A stretch of 64,000 nucleotides of DNA from Wallemia ichthyophaga EXF-994 (Eukaryota > Basidiomycota > Wallemiomycetes > Wallemiales > Wallemiaceae): NCBI RefSeq assembly GCF_000400465.1, contig NW_008806283.1:124001-188000 (forward strand), given 5' to 3'. The notes below the pieces were generated by a model. The model was not told where the DNA came from. It saw nothing but the letters and a program-made list of their open reading frames with translations, and ran no database searches. Positions 35,158 through 46,150 of this stretch are shown here, piece by piece. The first letter of the stretch is position 1, and the number at the start of each line of letters is the position of its first letter. A program made the position numbers and the translations under genes.

Positions 35158-35593
35158 TGAAACAGACTATCAGGCTTTAGAACATAAAAGATTAATCAAA
35201 TAAATCATTAAAAATACAATCATAATGGCCTCAGAAAACACTCCAAGTCCCTCACGACAAACCACGTCAAGACATTGAAATCAACGTCGACAATTAGTTC
35301 GCGTGCACGTCATCGAGAGGCTGGCAGCGTGCTACCACCTCAGAGTTCTCGGTGAATAAGGGAAGGAGGTCACTAGTCATCGTCGAGCCAATGATAAAGT
35401 GGCAGAATTAAATCTGCGATAGACTGGATACGACCTATAGAATATGATCCTTTGGAGTACCTGACGTGCTGTGTGAGCATTGCTTCTAATCCACTTTAGT
35501 TGTTCACTAACCGTCTTAAAGTTTTAGGAAGAGAAGAATTACCTCTTTATACCAATCCCGTTAACGTAGATTAACGAAGTTTAACGAGGTGAT
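35158..35593 (+). repeat. Dispersed ~436-bp repeat, copy A
   Basis: Near-identical to 48786-49224 in inverted orientation. By eye the copies differ at only a few substitutions plus small indels near one end (GACTATCAGGCTTTAG against GACTTATCAGGCTTGTTTAG). It has no open frame, no terminal inverted repeats and no TG...CA ends that I can see. One end carries three tandem 10-bp units with TTAACG. Confidence 0.9.
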
Positions 35594-35667
35594 TATATGC
35601 ATGGAATGTTTAAAATACAAGGATATTTATAAATGGTACACTACTGATTACACTCCTATCAATTATT

Positions 35668-37707
35668 CTATGCGGCAACAACTTGGCCGCCTTCAACAAT
35701 ACCGACTACTTCGGCACCCTCCTCGTTTTCAGGATCACGTCCACCTGGTCCTCTAGATTGCTTGCGTTTGCTAGAAGCACTTCCGACAGATACTCTGCGG
35801 CCGCGACCGTGATGCTCCTCTTCGTCTGGATTCACGACCTCCTCCGCTCCATCAGCGTCCTCCTCCTTCTTCTGAACATCTTCACCTTGAGGCAAGGGTG
35901 TCGGAAGGCGTACTTCTGGCGGAGGACCACTGAGGTCTACGCCTATGAACTTGCCATACTCAATGAGGTCAAACGGTTTTCTATTCTTGAGTGCTTGTGT
36001 GATGAGATCACTATTGTACTTCTCTTCTCTGCTAAACTTTGCTTTAATAACTCTGCGTGTACGACCTTTGAACAACATTGCTATCATTTCAAAGTCAGTG
36101 CCAAATCTACTAAGAGCCTTAGAGCAACGTGAGCGTGAGTGCTGGGTAAAGTCACATACTCACATCGTAGAACATTTCAGTCTCAAGTCTTGTCCATCTG
36201 TCTTGACGACCTCTTCCATTGCCTCTCCACGTATTGGTATTCACAAATCTATCCGTATCGAGTTCCTCGGTAACTTCATACGCCGAAGTGTCGTTACGAG
36301 AATGCGCAGAACGGTCGACAAGCAAAGACTGCTCATCTATAACAAGCTTTCCGTTGACCAATCTCATCTGCGGACCTTGCTGGTCATTTGTCTCGTCATC
36401 TTCATCGTCATCGGAAGAAGACTCATTGTTATCATCGCCATCAACTACTTCCTCCACACCCTCTTCAGCTTTCCTCTGATCTTTAATACGCTTCTTTTCG
36501 GCCTTCTTATCTTCCTTTTTCTTTCGTGTTGTTTCATCTCTCTCCTTCCTCTGCTTCTCTTCATCTTCGACGGTTCGCCTGCGACCTGTACCATCATCAC
36601 CAGCATCTTGTTTCAAATCTTCTTCATTCAATTCTCTCAATCTAACTTTCTCCTCTTTCCGCCTTTTTTTCATTTGTGCGTGTTTCTTTGTGACGTCAAC
36701 AACTCTACTACTCAGTCTGCCCACGCCGGGATCGTGAATGAGATCGGACATTTTGTAAGTACTTGTGTCTATTGGCTGAGCTTCCGGATCATCACGCCAA
36801 ATCTCCTCGATTGGTCTCTTTTTCATTCTCATCTTCTGTGTGCGTAACTGCCTAGCTGATAGCTTTGCATTATTTGCTTTTATCTCGGCTTCTTCAAGTT
36901 GATCGTCCTCCTCGCCATCATTCTTTCTCGTATTAGCGCGAGTTTGATTTTCTTTTTCTATTAAGTTGGTTTCTTGTTGCGATGAAGTGCCTACTTCTAT
37001 TCCTTGAGCTGGAGTTCCTCTGGTTGCTTGAGATGCTCTCGTCTGTAACGGATTTTGAGCAGCTCTGGTGTTAAGGGGAGCGGCTGATGATGTAGGAGTA
37101 ACAACAGCTCGCGTCTGAAGCGGCGTCTGTGATGCTCTTGTATTTAGAGGTTGCTGCGATTTTTCTTCCTGCTGTTGGTGATTGAAACGTTGATTGAAGG
37201 ATAAGGTGGAAGAAGCTCTTGATGGCAAGATTGGAGTTGGACCTTGCTTTTGCTGTGATGGTTGGGGTTGCTGGGATGATTGAGGGAGTTGAGGCTGTTG
37301 GATTGGTGCTGGTGTAGGTAAACCAGTAGCCTGCTCAGACTGCTGAGACCGCTGAGATTGCTGGGATTGCTGAGGTTGTTGGATTTGCTGTGTGGGAGCA
37401 GGTGTAGCAATTCCAGTGTTAATTTCCTGGCTTTCCCCAATCTGCTCAATCGCCGGAGTTGGCTGAGATAATTCGATATTCTCATTGGAACCTTGTTGGT
37501 GAATAGACTGAGGAGCGTCTTGCGTGGCTGGTGGAGTTGGAAGTGGGTGATCAGCATCTGTCTCTGTCTCTTTCTGCTTGGGCTTTCCAGGTGGTTTCCT
37601 AGCCTTGTTGTTCAATTTTGGTGGTATTTTAAGGCCACCCTTCTCTATAAAGCCAGATTAAACAGCTAATCAAATAACAAAACACACTCACTGATTCTAC
37701 CGCTCAT
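35668..37707 (-). CDS. BDP1: TFIIIB subunit B'' (Bdp1)
   Basis: Three exons with introns 37645-37691 and 36118-36163 give 648 residues starting MSGRIKKGGLKIPPKLN. Bdp1 is the TFIIIB component that, with TBP and Brf1, recruits RNA polymerase III to tRNA and 5S genes. The SANT/Myb region is rebuilt across the second intron: DRWTRLETEMFYDALSRFGTDFEMIAMLFKGRTRRVIKAKFSREE. The preceding segment has RPIEEIWRDDPEAQPIDTSTYKMSDL, and the long N-terminal half is Gln/Pro-rich. The start codon is 56 bp from that of MET2 on the other strand. Confidence 0.93.
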
Positions 37708-37763
37708 TTAACTTGATAATTTGAAACCAAGATCGTCATCTTCACTTACTATCAACTCTAATT
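37708..37763. promoter_or_regulatory. 56-bp divergent promoter gap (BDP1/MET2)
   Basis: Only 56 bp separate the two start codons, so core promoters and 5' UTRs must overlap the genes. It is AT-rich; no factor site is assigned. Confidence 0.45.
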
Positions 37764-39408
37764 ATGATGAAAATTGTCAAATCGGCTAGTCGGGGGAATT
37801 TACAGCTTGGGTTAAGATTCATGAGCTCATCAATCCCCCACCAACGCCCAGATGCTCCTTCTTTCCCTTGCGTGGATGCGAATGAATCAAGAGCAGCAAA
37901 GCTGGCGACACAGGCGAATAAGCTTACATTCATCAAACAAAACAATCAAAATCAGGTTAAAATTGAAGACGTTGAGGGTGAGGGCCCAGAGCCCGTATAT
38001 GCAACTCCCACTCCAGCAACTTATCAGTCTTTCACTTCACACTATCCTTTACTCTTGGATTATGGCGGTGTACTCCCTAATTTCGATATCGCTTACGAAA
38101 CTTGGGGTTCTCTCAATCAAGACAAATCAAACGCTATTCTCCTACACACGGGTTTGAGTGCGTCATCACACGCCAAGTCTCATCCAGGCAATGATACTCC
38201 TGGCTGGTGGGAAAGATTCATCGGTCCTGGCTCAGATTATGCCATTGATACTGAAAAATTCTTTGTTATCTGTACCAACGTCCTCGGTGGTTGTTATGGT
38301 TCCACTGGTCCTTCTTCTCCCCACCCAGAAGATAGTAAACCTTATGGTACAAGATTCCCTATAATTACTCAATTTGATATGGTCAGGGCTCAGTGGAGAT
38401 TGATCGATAGCCTCGGTATTCACAAACTTTACGCTTCAGCCGGTTGTTCTATGGGTGGTATGCAGTCTATCGCTGCTGCACATCTTGAACCTGAACGTGT
38501 TCGCTCGATTATATCTATCTCCGGCACTGCTCGATCAGGTTCAACCGCTGTAGCCATGAGATTCGCTCAGAGAAGTTGTTTAATGTCTGATCCAAATTGG
38601 AATAGAGGTTTTTATTACGATGGTATGCCTCCACACACAGGCATGAAGATGGCTAGACAAATCGCCACTATCACTTACAGATCTGGACCTGAGTGGGAAC
38701 AAAGATTCAGCAGAAAGAGGAGAGTCACTCCCTTGTCAGATGATGAGATGGCTACGAATGTAAACAATCCAGGAGATGCACCTAAACTGTGCCCAGATTT
38801 TCTTATCGAAACATACCTTGATCATCAAGTTAGTCGGACTTTATCTATTGTGGAGTATGTCTGACACGTCTACAGGGAGAACAATTCTGTTTGAAATACG
38901 ATGCCAACTCATTGATATACGTTTCCAAAGCAATGGATTTGTTCGATATGACCAAACCAGCCCTGATGGACATCGATCAACACCGCAAGAGAAATGAGAA
39001 CAAGGTTAATAAGGAACTGCTTGGATCAAAAACATCGCACTCAATGGAACCGCCCTCACTTGATAGTGTGCAGGTCAACAATCGCAAACCATACATTTCA
39101 ACAGCCCCAGCAGTGCCATACGCTCAAGAGTTGACTGAGGGTTTAACAAGACTATCAAAGATACCAGTATTGATTATAGGGGTGCACAGTGATATACTAT
39201 TCCCATTTGATCAGCAAAGAGAGTTGGCTGATAGCTTGAGAAAGGGAGGTGATCCTGAGCGCGTGAAATTCTTCGCACTAGATGGACCGTGGGGACACGA
39301 TACTTTCTTGTGAGGTTGAAACAGTCTTAAGAATTTCAATACTAACAATAAACAAACAGGATTGATACATCCAATGTTGGTGGTGCAATTAGAGGATTCT
39401 TGATTTGA
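37764..39408 (+). CDS. MET2: Homoserine O-acetyltransferase
   Basis: Three exons with introns 38829-38875 and 39310-39359 give 515 residues. It transfers acetyl from acetyl-CoA to L-homoserine at the entry to methionine synthesis. It is an alpha/beta-hydrolase: the nucleophile elbow is GCSMGGMQS, the acid lies in GVHSDILFP, and the catalytic His in [12 protein letters not shown] is completed by the last intron. Family motifs include [40 protein letters not shown] and [12 protein letters not shown]. The final exon gives [10 protein letters not shown]. The first ~70 residues are variable and could include a targeting segment. Confidence 0.95.
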
Positions 39409-39440
39409 GGATATCGTATTTTGTTGTAATTCTTTTGTGA

Positions 39441-39953
39441 TCAAAGGCCAGAGTTTGCAAATAGTGATGACAGCTCATCAATCTCACTCGACAGCTGTTT
39501 GATGGTGCTATCTTGCGGCCATTTAGCAACTAAATCATTTACATAGAGTTGTTCCATGTTGTATTCATCAATTAAGTCGCGTTTCTGAGTCAAATTAGCG
39601 CTGGATTTTAGTGGCTCACTCGCGCTTACCTCTAAATGTGTCTCCTGGTACCTACCAAACTCTTGAGACAATTTGTCGAGATGAGGACCAGCGTCTAATA
39701 CGAAGAACAAGTCCATCATTTTTTGAATAAGGTTGTCATTCTGTACGAGAACATCTTGTATACGCGGAATTGTATTATCTATTTCCGTTTTTAGTTGCAT
39801 TGCTGCTGACCCAAACTGAGTCTCCTCAAACGAGCCTGCATAGTCCTGCAAAGATCCAATCTGATCGATAAGGTTTTTGATGGCGGTAATTTGCACGCTA
39901 ACATTCTCGTCGTTTCTGTCTATTTGTTTGACTATGTTATGTAATTTGTCCAT
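39441..39953 (-). CDS. Coiled-coil protein, possible dynactin p24 (DCTN3-like)
   Basis: A 170-residue helical protein without introns. The C-terminal half reads VLDAGPHLDKLSQEFGRYQETHLEV, then LIDEYNMEQLYVNDLVAKWP. This resembles the end of dynactin subunit 3/p24 (LEEYN...LSKQFVQWDELL), part of the dynactin shoulder. The similarity is weak and many short coiled-coil subunits (Mediator, BLOC, kinetochore) could look alike. Solid evidence is limited to an open frame with coding-like composition, converging on MET2. Confidence 0.5.
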   Translation of the reverse strand: MDKLHNIVKQIDRNDENVSVQITAIKNLIDQIGSLQDYAGSFEETQFGSAAMQLKTEIDNTIPRIQDVLVQNDNLIQKMMDLFFVLDAGPHLDKLSQEFGRYQETHLEVSASEPLKSSANLTQKRDLIDEYNMEQLYVNDLVAKWPQDSTIKQLSSEIDELSSLFANSGL

Positions 39954-40338
39954 TGGCAGTGATTGTTGTTGTTTAAAAGGGTTTATTACGGGAATGATTT
40001 GTAGCTTGTAGCCTGAAATTCAAATGAGCCATTCCTAGCTGTGCTTCCAGTGCTATCGACGTGATTAAAGTTTGGCGGTTCATAAGATTCAGCGGTACAT
40101 GTGTTGGTGGATATATCGGAATATTCCATAAAATTACTTTAGGTCCTTTTTGGCGCACAACTTGTTTTGGTCTGTGCGCTTGGTGCCACTCACAAATATC
40201 CCCTTAAAGAGAAGCTCAGCCGAGCAGCACAACCGCCGCTTAAATGCACTAGTCTGCTAATGTCCTTTGTAGGTATCTCTGATAGACCCTAACCGCTCCC
40301 ATAAACTTGTATTAACCCTAACCCAAAATGGAAATTCA
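39954..40338. other. Intergenic, no confident gene
   Basis: It lies between the coiled-coil gene and the SMP protein. A 47-codon frame at 39986-40129 (-) exists but shows no recognisable feature, so I do not call it. The CCAAT-poor sequence before 40339 contains two AACCCTAACCC-like stretches (40285-40325) that may be incidental. Confidence 0.4.
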
Positions 40339-43132
40339 ATGAAATCACTCTTGATTCGTATCGGCCAACTCGTTCTAGCGGCGATCCAGATCAAGGGCAG
40401 TGTATTTTCAAGTATGACAGACCTTAAGCTTATCCTACAAGTCTATTTTATCGGCGGTATTACTTTCATTCCGCTATTGTTGGTGCTATCCATTTCGGCG
40501 TTCATCATACTTGCCCCGAGAGCGAGTAAAGACCAAGCCAAGGAAAAGCCTAAAGTTTTAAAGCAGCCACTACAAGATTCTAAAGTCACCAAGTCTGGCT
40601 GGTTGCATTTAAAGCGTGACTTTGAACTAGATCCGACACTATCTGTAGACGAATCCTATGCCTCAATGATTATTGCGGGGTACAAATCTCTAGTAGAGAA
40701 CAAAGATGTACAGCACCGCCCTAAACCAAAAGCAAGATACATCTTCTGGGCAGTTCTCAAATCTCGCACTTTATACATATATACCGATGACAGTTGTGAT
40801 GAGATTGTCGTCGCACTAAATTTGGATTCCATCGATGTCAGCATTTATCCACCTGGATTGCTTGATGCGGAGTTGTTCACTAAGCGCACTGCCATCAAGC
40901 TACAAATAGATTCTAGTCACGGCGTTTCGAATGACTATATGGACAAGGAGAATAATAAGGATAAGGACAAGGATAGCAGTAATAGTGAGATTGATGATAC
41001 TTTGGACGTCACAAACAAATCCAAGCCTTACTTCATCCATGCCTTGAATCTCGTTGATTTCGAAGGTAAGTTTAGTATCAATGTCTATGAAGTCATCGTC
41101 TAACAAAATGTTTCAGACTGGTACCATGAGTTTATACAGGCTTCAGATCCAGCGAGCAATCCATACTCGGAACCGTACCCCTCATTTATCATCGACGATA
41201 TGAAAAGATTGGTTAGTAATATCGATAACGATCCAGATCCAATTCCCACCCGTTGGTTGAACGCCTTATTGGGCAGATATTTCTTTGGTATTTATCGTAC
41301 GCAATGGATAGAGGATTGGATTATCGGTCGTATCATGAAAAAGCTGAAGGTGGTCAAAAGACCAAAGTTTTTGTCAAATATTACGGTCACCGAAGCTAAT
41401 TTGGGTGATATGCCACCGAAATTCTCCAAACCGGTACTGAAGGAGTTGACTAAAGAGGGCGATGCTTCAGTTGAAGTACATGTGTCATTCAAAGGCTGTG
41501 TTAAGATTACACTGACCGCTACAGCTTCAATCAACTTAGGTAATAGGCTAAAGTCATACTCTGTCGATCTGGTTCTAGCTGTGGTATTAAGAAGTTTGGA
41601 AGGAAACATGATTATAAAGATGAAGAAGCCTCCATCGAATAGAATTTGGTATGGCTTTACGACTATGCCAGAAATGGAATTAGATGTCGAACCTGTCGTT
41701 GAAGATAGAAAGGTCAAATGGAATATGGTGCTATCTACAATAAAGGACAAATTAAGAGAGATGGTCAGTAAGATGAATAGTACTACTTTCAATCAGCTGA
41801 CACAACATTTAGATACAAGAAGGTTTGGTGATGCCAGCAATGGATGATATCGCATTTTTCGATACAAGCAATGAGATACACAGGGGTGGTATCTTCTCTG
41901 AAGCGACTAGAAGAGAAGGCACGAAATTTCCGCAAAATCGACCAGAATCAATCAAGCAACGTGATCAAGAAATACTGGAACACAGTGATAAGAAAGAATC
42001 AATTGCACCTACATCACTTGATGGAACAGATTTGCCTTCAGGACTGCCCGGTATAGACTTGACGACGTATGAAAAAGATGAGAGCGACGCTAATAATAGA
42101 GATGGGAACGTACTTGATTCGCAAACATCTTTAGCACCAGCACCAGCATCAGCGTTGGCGTCGTCATCGGCTTCTGTTGGGAGCACATCATCCAAGACCA
42201 AGTCATGGTTCAGTGAGAAGTTTAATAAAGATAGCTGGCTAGAGCATTTGAAGAGCCACAATACAAATCATCAAAACTCTTCGCTAGCTGACGGATCTGC
42301 TTCATTGGTCGGTAAGCATTTGAAGAAGAAAGAGAGTGGTGATGTCAGTGTTACCCACAGTGAAGCAGCTGTGTCTCCAATGAAAAGCGAAGAGGATGAG
42401 GAGACTGGCGAAAAGCTTTCGGTGAAAAGCGACAATAACGCAGCTATACCAATATCATCTTCATCTTCAAGTTCAATTTCAGTGTCATCAAAGGGGAGTA
42501 CGTATACAAACACACCATCATCTGCAATAGAAGCGCTGAAATCATCACCTAAACTGAATCACGCTAAAGATGCATTGAAGAAAATAAGTAAGAAAAAAAA
42601 GAGTCATGGTAGTGAAGGGTCGTTGAAGAAGAAGGCGAAGGATCAGAAGGCAAAGGGAAAAGATAATGAGGTACCTTTAATGAAACCAGCGGAGAAATTG
42701 AATGAAAGAATGCATATATCACGCAGTCAACCAACAGTTGAGTTGAATCTGTCTAATGAAACGAATGATAATGAAATTAATGAGAGTAGAAGAAGATCAT
42801 CAGTAACGACACCACCGAAAGCTTCACCAATGATGTCAATACCTGGTATACCAAGTGAACGGAAAGGACAGAGTAGCTCATCGCGTTCGATAGATTCACC
42901 ATCGGGATCGCTTGATAAAGTAGTTTCAGAGTCGAATGATCGTAGACAAGGGACTCACAGAATGACATCAAGCATTAGTAGTAATAATTCAACGTATGAG
43001 AATGCAACTGCTAGTATGTCTAGTTCACCTAACAGCAACAGGAGCAGTAGATCAGAGCAGTTGTTGAGTAGAATAAAATCAAAAGATAAAGCTAGCAGGA
43101 GTAATGATGATGTTAACAAAGAGGATTATTAG
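40339..43132 (+). CDS. NVJ2: Nvj2/TEX2-type SMP-domain lipid-transfer protein
   Basis: Three exons with introns 41066-41116 and 41768-41819 give 896 residues. An N-terminal membrane segment (YFIGGITFIPLLLVLSISAFIIL) is followed by a PH-like domain (KSGWLHLKRDFE ... RYIFWAVLKSRTLYIYTDD). An SMP domain comes next: TRWLNALLGRYFFGIYRT, FLSNITVTEANLGDMPPKFSKP, KMKKPPSNRIWYGFTTMPEMELDVEP, ending KGLVMPAMDDIAFF across the second intron. The ~400-residue tail is Ser/Lys-rich and disordered. Yeast Nvj2 works at ER contact sites (nucleus-vacuole, ER-Golgi) and moves ceramide. The ATG at 40339 is the first in frame; Met26 is an alternative. Confidence 0.92.
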
Positions 43133-43155
43133 TTGTACAAGTAATGAAACAAAGA

Positions 43156-43710
43156 TTAAGTATGTTTCTTGGATTTCTTCGACTTCGGTGGTTGAGATGT
43201 ATTTAATGAAGTTGAGGAATTTGATGAAGGAGGTTTTTCTTGATGAGAATCTGAAGAGCGTTTCTTGCTCTTTTTGTCTGATCTGAATTTTCTGTCATTA
43301 GAAGTCTTCTTTTCGGAATGATCGTTATCGAATCTTAAATGCTGAGATTGTTGGGGTTGCTCAGTGGACTTCTGTTGAAGCTGTAAAGCAGCTTTAATGA
43401 ATCTATCAGCAGCAGGCTTATCAACATTCAACTTGTGTTGAGGTTCCTGTGCGTGCTTAATCTTTGAGAATTGCAATTTAATTCTATTAAGTTCATTTGC
43501 GATAGAATGATCTGTTGTATCCACGCCTTTCAGATTTAGTAAAATATAAACAAGATCCTGTATAAAATATGCCAAATTAGCCTGTAATTCTGATTGTTTG
43601 ATAGTATCTAATTCTCCCAGGTATTCATCTAAGCTCTTGTCGCCTGTAATTGATTTCAAAATTTTATTAAATTCATTTAATTTTAAGGTGAACTCATTAT
43701 ACAGGTCCAT
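43156..43710 (-). CDS. LRP1: Exosome cofactor Lrp1/Rrp47 (C1D family)
   Basis: 184 residues in one exon. The Sas10/C1D domain occupies the first ~115 residues: KQSELQANLAYFIQDLVYILLNLKGVDTTDHSIANELNRIKLQFSKIK, ending with the diagnostic NVDKPAADRFIKAAL. The C-terminus is Lys/Ser-rich, as expected for RNA binding. The protein partners Rrp6 in the nuclear exosome for rRNA, snRNA and snoRNA 3' processing. Its start lies 24 bp from the divergent SF3B5 start. Confidence 0.93.
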   Translation of the reverse strand: MDLYNEFTLKLNEFNKILKSITGDKSLDEYLGELDTIKQSELQANLAYFIQDLVYILLNLKGVDTTDHSIANELNRIKLQFSKIKHAQEPQHKLNVDKPAADRFIKAALQLQQKSTEQPQQSQHLRFDNDHSEKKTSNDRKFRSDKKSKKRSSDSHQEKPPSSNSSTSLNTSQPPKSKKSKKHT

Positions 43711-43734
43711 ATTGGATCAACGACGACGTTATCT

Positions 43735-44149
43735 ATGGTGTGTCAATGAGTTATCATTGAATATTTTAAATTCTAATAATTTAGTCCGAAAATCTTAATT
43801 ATATTCAAAATCAACAATTAGAGAGATTACACGCAAGATATACAGGTACTGGTAATCCTGATATATCCAAACAGTGAGCACATCTAACTTGTTATTATGA
43901 ATAATCCTAACCAATAAAATTCAGCGAATGGGTCACAAACCAACAAAGAGATACATTTGCTAGCATCGTCGGTCATCCACCTCTATCCTCGTATATGTCC
44001 ATAGCAGATGGTGAATCAATATCACGTACAAAGTTTAAAATGATACAGGTGAGTAAAATTCCATATAAACTCTTAGTAAATATAACTCAATGTACATGTA
44101 TTAGTCTATGATATCCCCAGCTGGTCCACCACCTCATAAGGATGATTAG
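43735..44149 (+). CDS. SF3B5: Splicing factor 3b subunit 5 (SF3B5/Ysf3)
   Basis: Four exons with introns 43738-43784, 43874-43924 and 44049-44104 give 86 residues, the same length as human SF3B5. Exon 1 is just the start codon ATG. Joined, the protein reads MSENLNYIQNQQLERLHARYTGTG, then SKHEWVTNQQRDTFASIVGHPPLSSYMSIADGES and ends SPAGPPPHKDD. Every landmark of the family (ARYxGTG, KxEW, NQxRD, GH, CGPP-like end) is in place. It stabilises the U2 snRNP SF3b core. All three introns are essential to the frame. Confidence 0.93.
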
Positions 44150-44316
44150 ATTTTCTATCAAGATGATATTCAACTATAAATTAACAACCCACCTGTATTT
44201 TAATAAATTTCCTCTACATTTACCAATTTCGTTAAATTTTACTTGAGTTACTATACGCGTCTCACTGCGCGCGTTACTGTCTTCAACTTATATCATCATC
44301 TCTGTTGAAATAAAAA

Positions 44317-46066
44317 ATGGCAACGACCTCGAGAAGGCAGAGCCCAAGACTGTCAACTGGCTTGTCGAATAACTTATCCAAGCAATCCTCTTACACCTTC
44401 TTAATGCCCTCGTTAGAAGACGATGAAGTAGATGTTCCACCTCCATCAGCTCCTTTACCATCACGCAGAAATACAAGGCAGAATAGCAGCTCTGATCTTG
44501 ACAGTAGAAAGAAGCCTAGGATTGATGTACGTCTCTTGATATCTCTCCAGTCTTCGTCTAACTTGATATCGCTAGCAGCCTTCACAATCCCAACCTCTAC
44601 CTTCAGATCAAAAAGCTCACAAATCTCCGCGATCGTCTAAAGATGACTTTAATTCCAAACAACTCAAGTCGAATCATCATGATAACCGCAAACTCCAACC
44701 TCATCAAAAAGATAGGCTAAAAGAAAAGGAAAGAGATAAGGAGAAGAAGGATGTTCAGGAAAGAAAAGATGCAAAAGATAAAGATAAAGCTAAGAGGCTT
44801 CAACTTCAACAGGATAAACCTACTCAGCGTAAAGATAATCAACTCAGTATTAAAGATCAAGGTCCTACAAAGATACCTAGGCCTTTTAAAATTCCTGAAA
44901 CTGCTACAAATAACGTATCATCCACTCCAATGAAAGCTCCTCAGCCTCAAATATCAAAACATGTCGATATCTCTGCACCTATGCCAGTCGCCGAAACTCC
45001 TCAAATAAAAGCAAATAAAGATTTGAGAAAAAGTAGGCGGTCTTCTGTAGGCAATAGAGGAAAGCGATCATCATCTTGGTCTAGATCAGGTATCATCGTA
45101 CCACCACACCCTGATCTCAACTCCACAGAGTTCTGTAGGCATATAGACGAAGATTTACCCGATCCAAGGAGGTTCAAGATTCTTTTTGAATGGTGCAGGT
45201 TTAGAGCATGTAATCCAGATGTCGTTAAACCTAGAAGATCAAAAAGAGTTGAAGAGAGTGAACTCAAAGAGCAAAAGCTTTTACTAGATGCAATAAACAA
45301 TAAAAAGGTTGTCAGCTTAGCACAAAATGTTGTCGATGATTGGGTAAAGTCGTTGTCTATCAATGCTCCACCTTGGATGCCACCAAAGAGCAACAAACAG
45401 AGGCAGAAAGCTAAAAATCCCGAAAATGAGAAGTACAAGGAGCTAATAAGGAAGTCTCAAGAAACTCTAGCAAAGTTAAAACTAGAGGATGAAACTTGGT
45501 CGAGGTTGCGATCAGATGCTAGGAAAGCTGAACAAGAATCTGTAGATGTATACAACAATCACTCGTCTTTGACAGAGATGAATCAAGACAATGACTTGGA
45601 GCTAGATCAATTACCTGAAGCTGTTCAATCTGATATTCGAGGTATACTCGACAAGTCAACGTCCGACAAAGAAACCATTGATCAGAACAACACGATTAGC
45701 AACCTCAATTATACAATATCAGAATTAGATCAAGTTTACCATCAGTCCTCATCATATCTAGAAACCTCGGAGATATATACAAACAACGTGATGACACATT
45801 ACCTAGGATTACTGAGATCTCGTCTTTCTCTAAACAAGAATGATGATCAAAATGACAACAAATCAGATCAAGAAAAGACGTTACCATCAACTTTAAATTT
45901 GGCAGCAAGCAACAATAATAACAAATACCAAGAAATTGATGCCTTGCCATTGCTCCGAGCAATTTCTAGGCCAATCCAAGAACAACCCAAGACAAACAGC
46001 AATATCAATGAAGATGAAGATGACCGTGCTGGTGAAATCAGTCTATTTTGGAGTAGAAAGGTTTAA
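44317..46066 (+). CDS. DSN1: Kinetochore Mis12-complex subunit Dsn1/Mis13
   Basis: Two exons with intron 44527-44575 give 566 residues. The N-terminal half is basic, disordered and Lys/Gln-rich. The signature lies around residues 230-310: RSSVGNRGKRSSSWSRSGIIVPPHPDL, then FCRHIDEDLPDPRRFKILFEWCRFRA. Helical coiled-coil segments follow. Dsn1 joins the inner kinetochore (CENP-C) to the Ndc80 complex within the Mis12/MIND complex. The RRSS before GKR is the conserved basic stretch regulated by Aurora B in homologues. Confidence 0.9.
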
Positions 46067-46150
46067 TAATTCCGTTCATTAATATTTTTACACTTGTACA
46101 ATTTATAATATACAGTAGAAACATTATTATGCGTGTCTTAAGTTTGATAA

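Noticed and set aside
35158-35593. Repeat copy A as a solo LTR
   Set aside because: The ends do not show TG...CA and no target-site duplication is visible at either copy, so it is left as an unclassified repeat.
40285-40325. CCCTAACC-like motifs resembling telomeric sequence
   Set aside because: Only two imperfect, separated units are present, immediately before a normal gene; not an array.
44751-44933. 60-codon frame inside the DSN1 region
   Set aside because: Out of frame with the spliced DSN1 coding sequence, which reads continuously through it.
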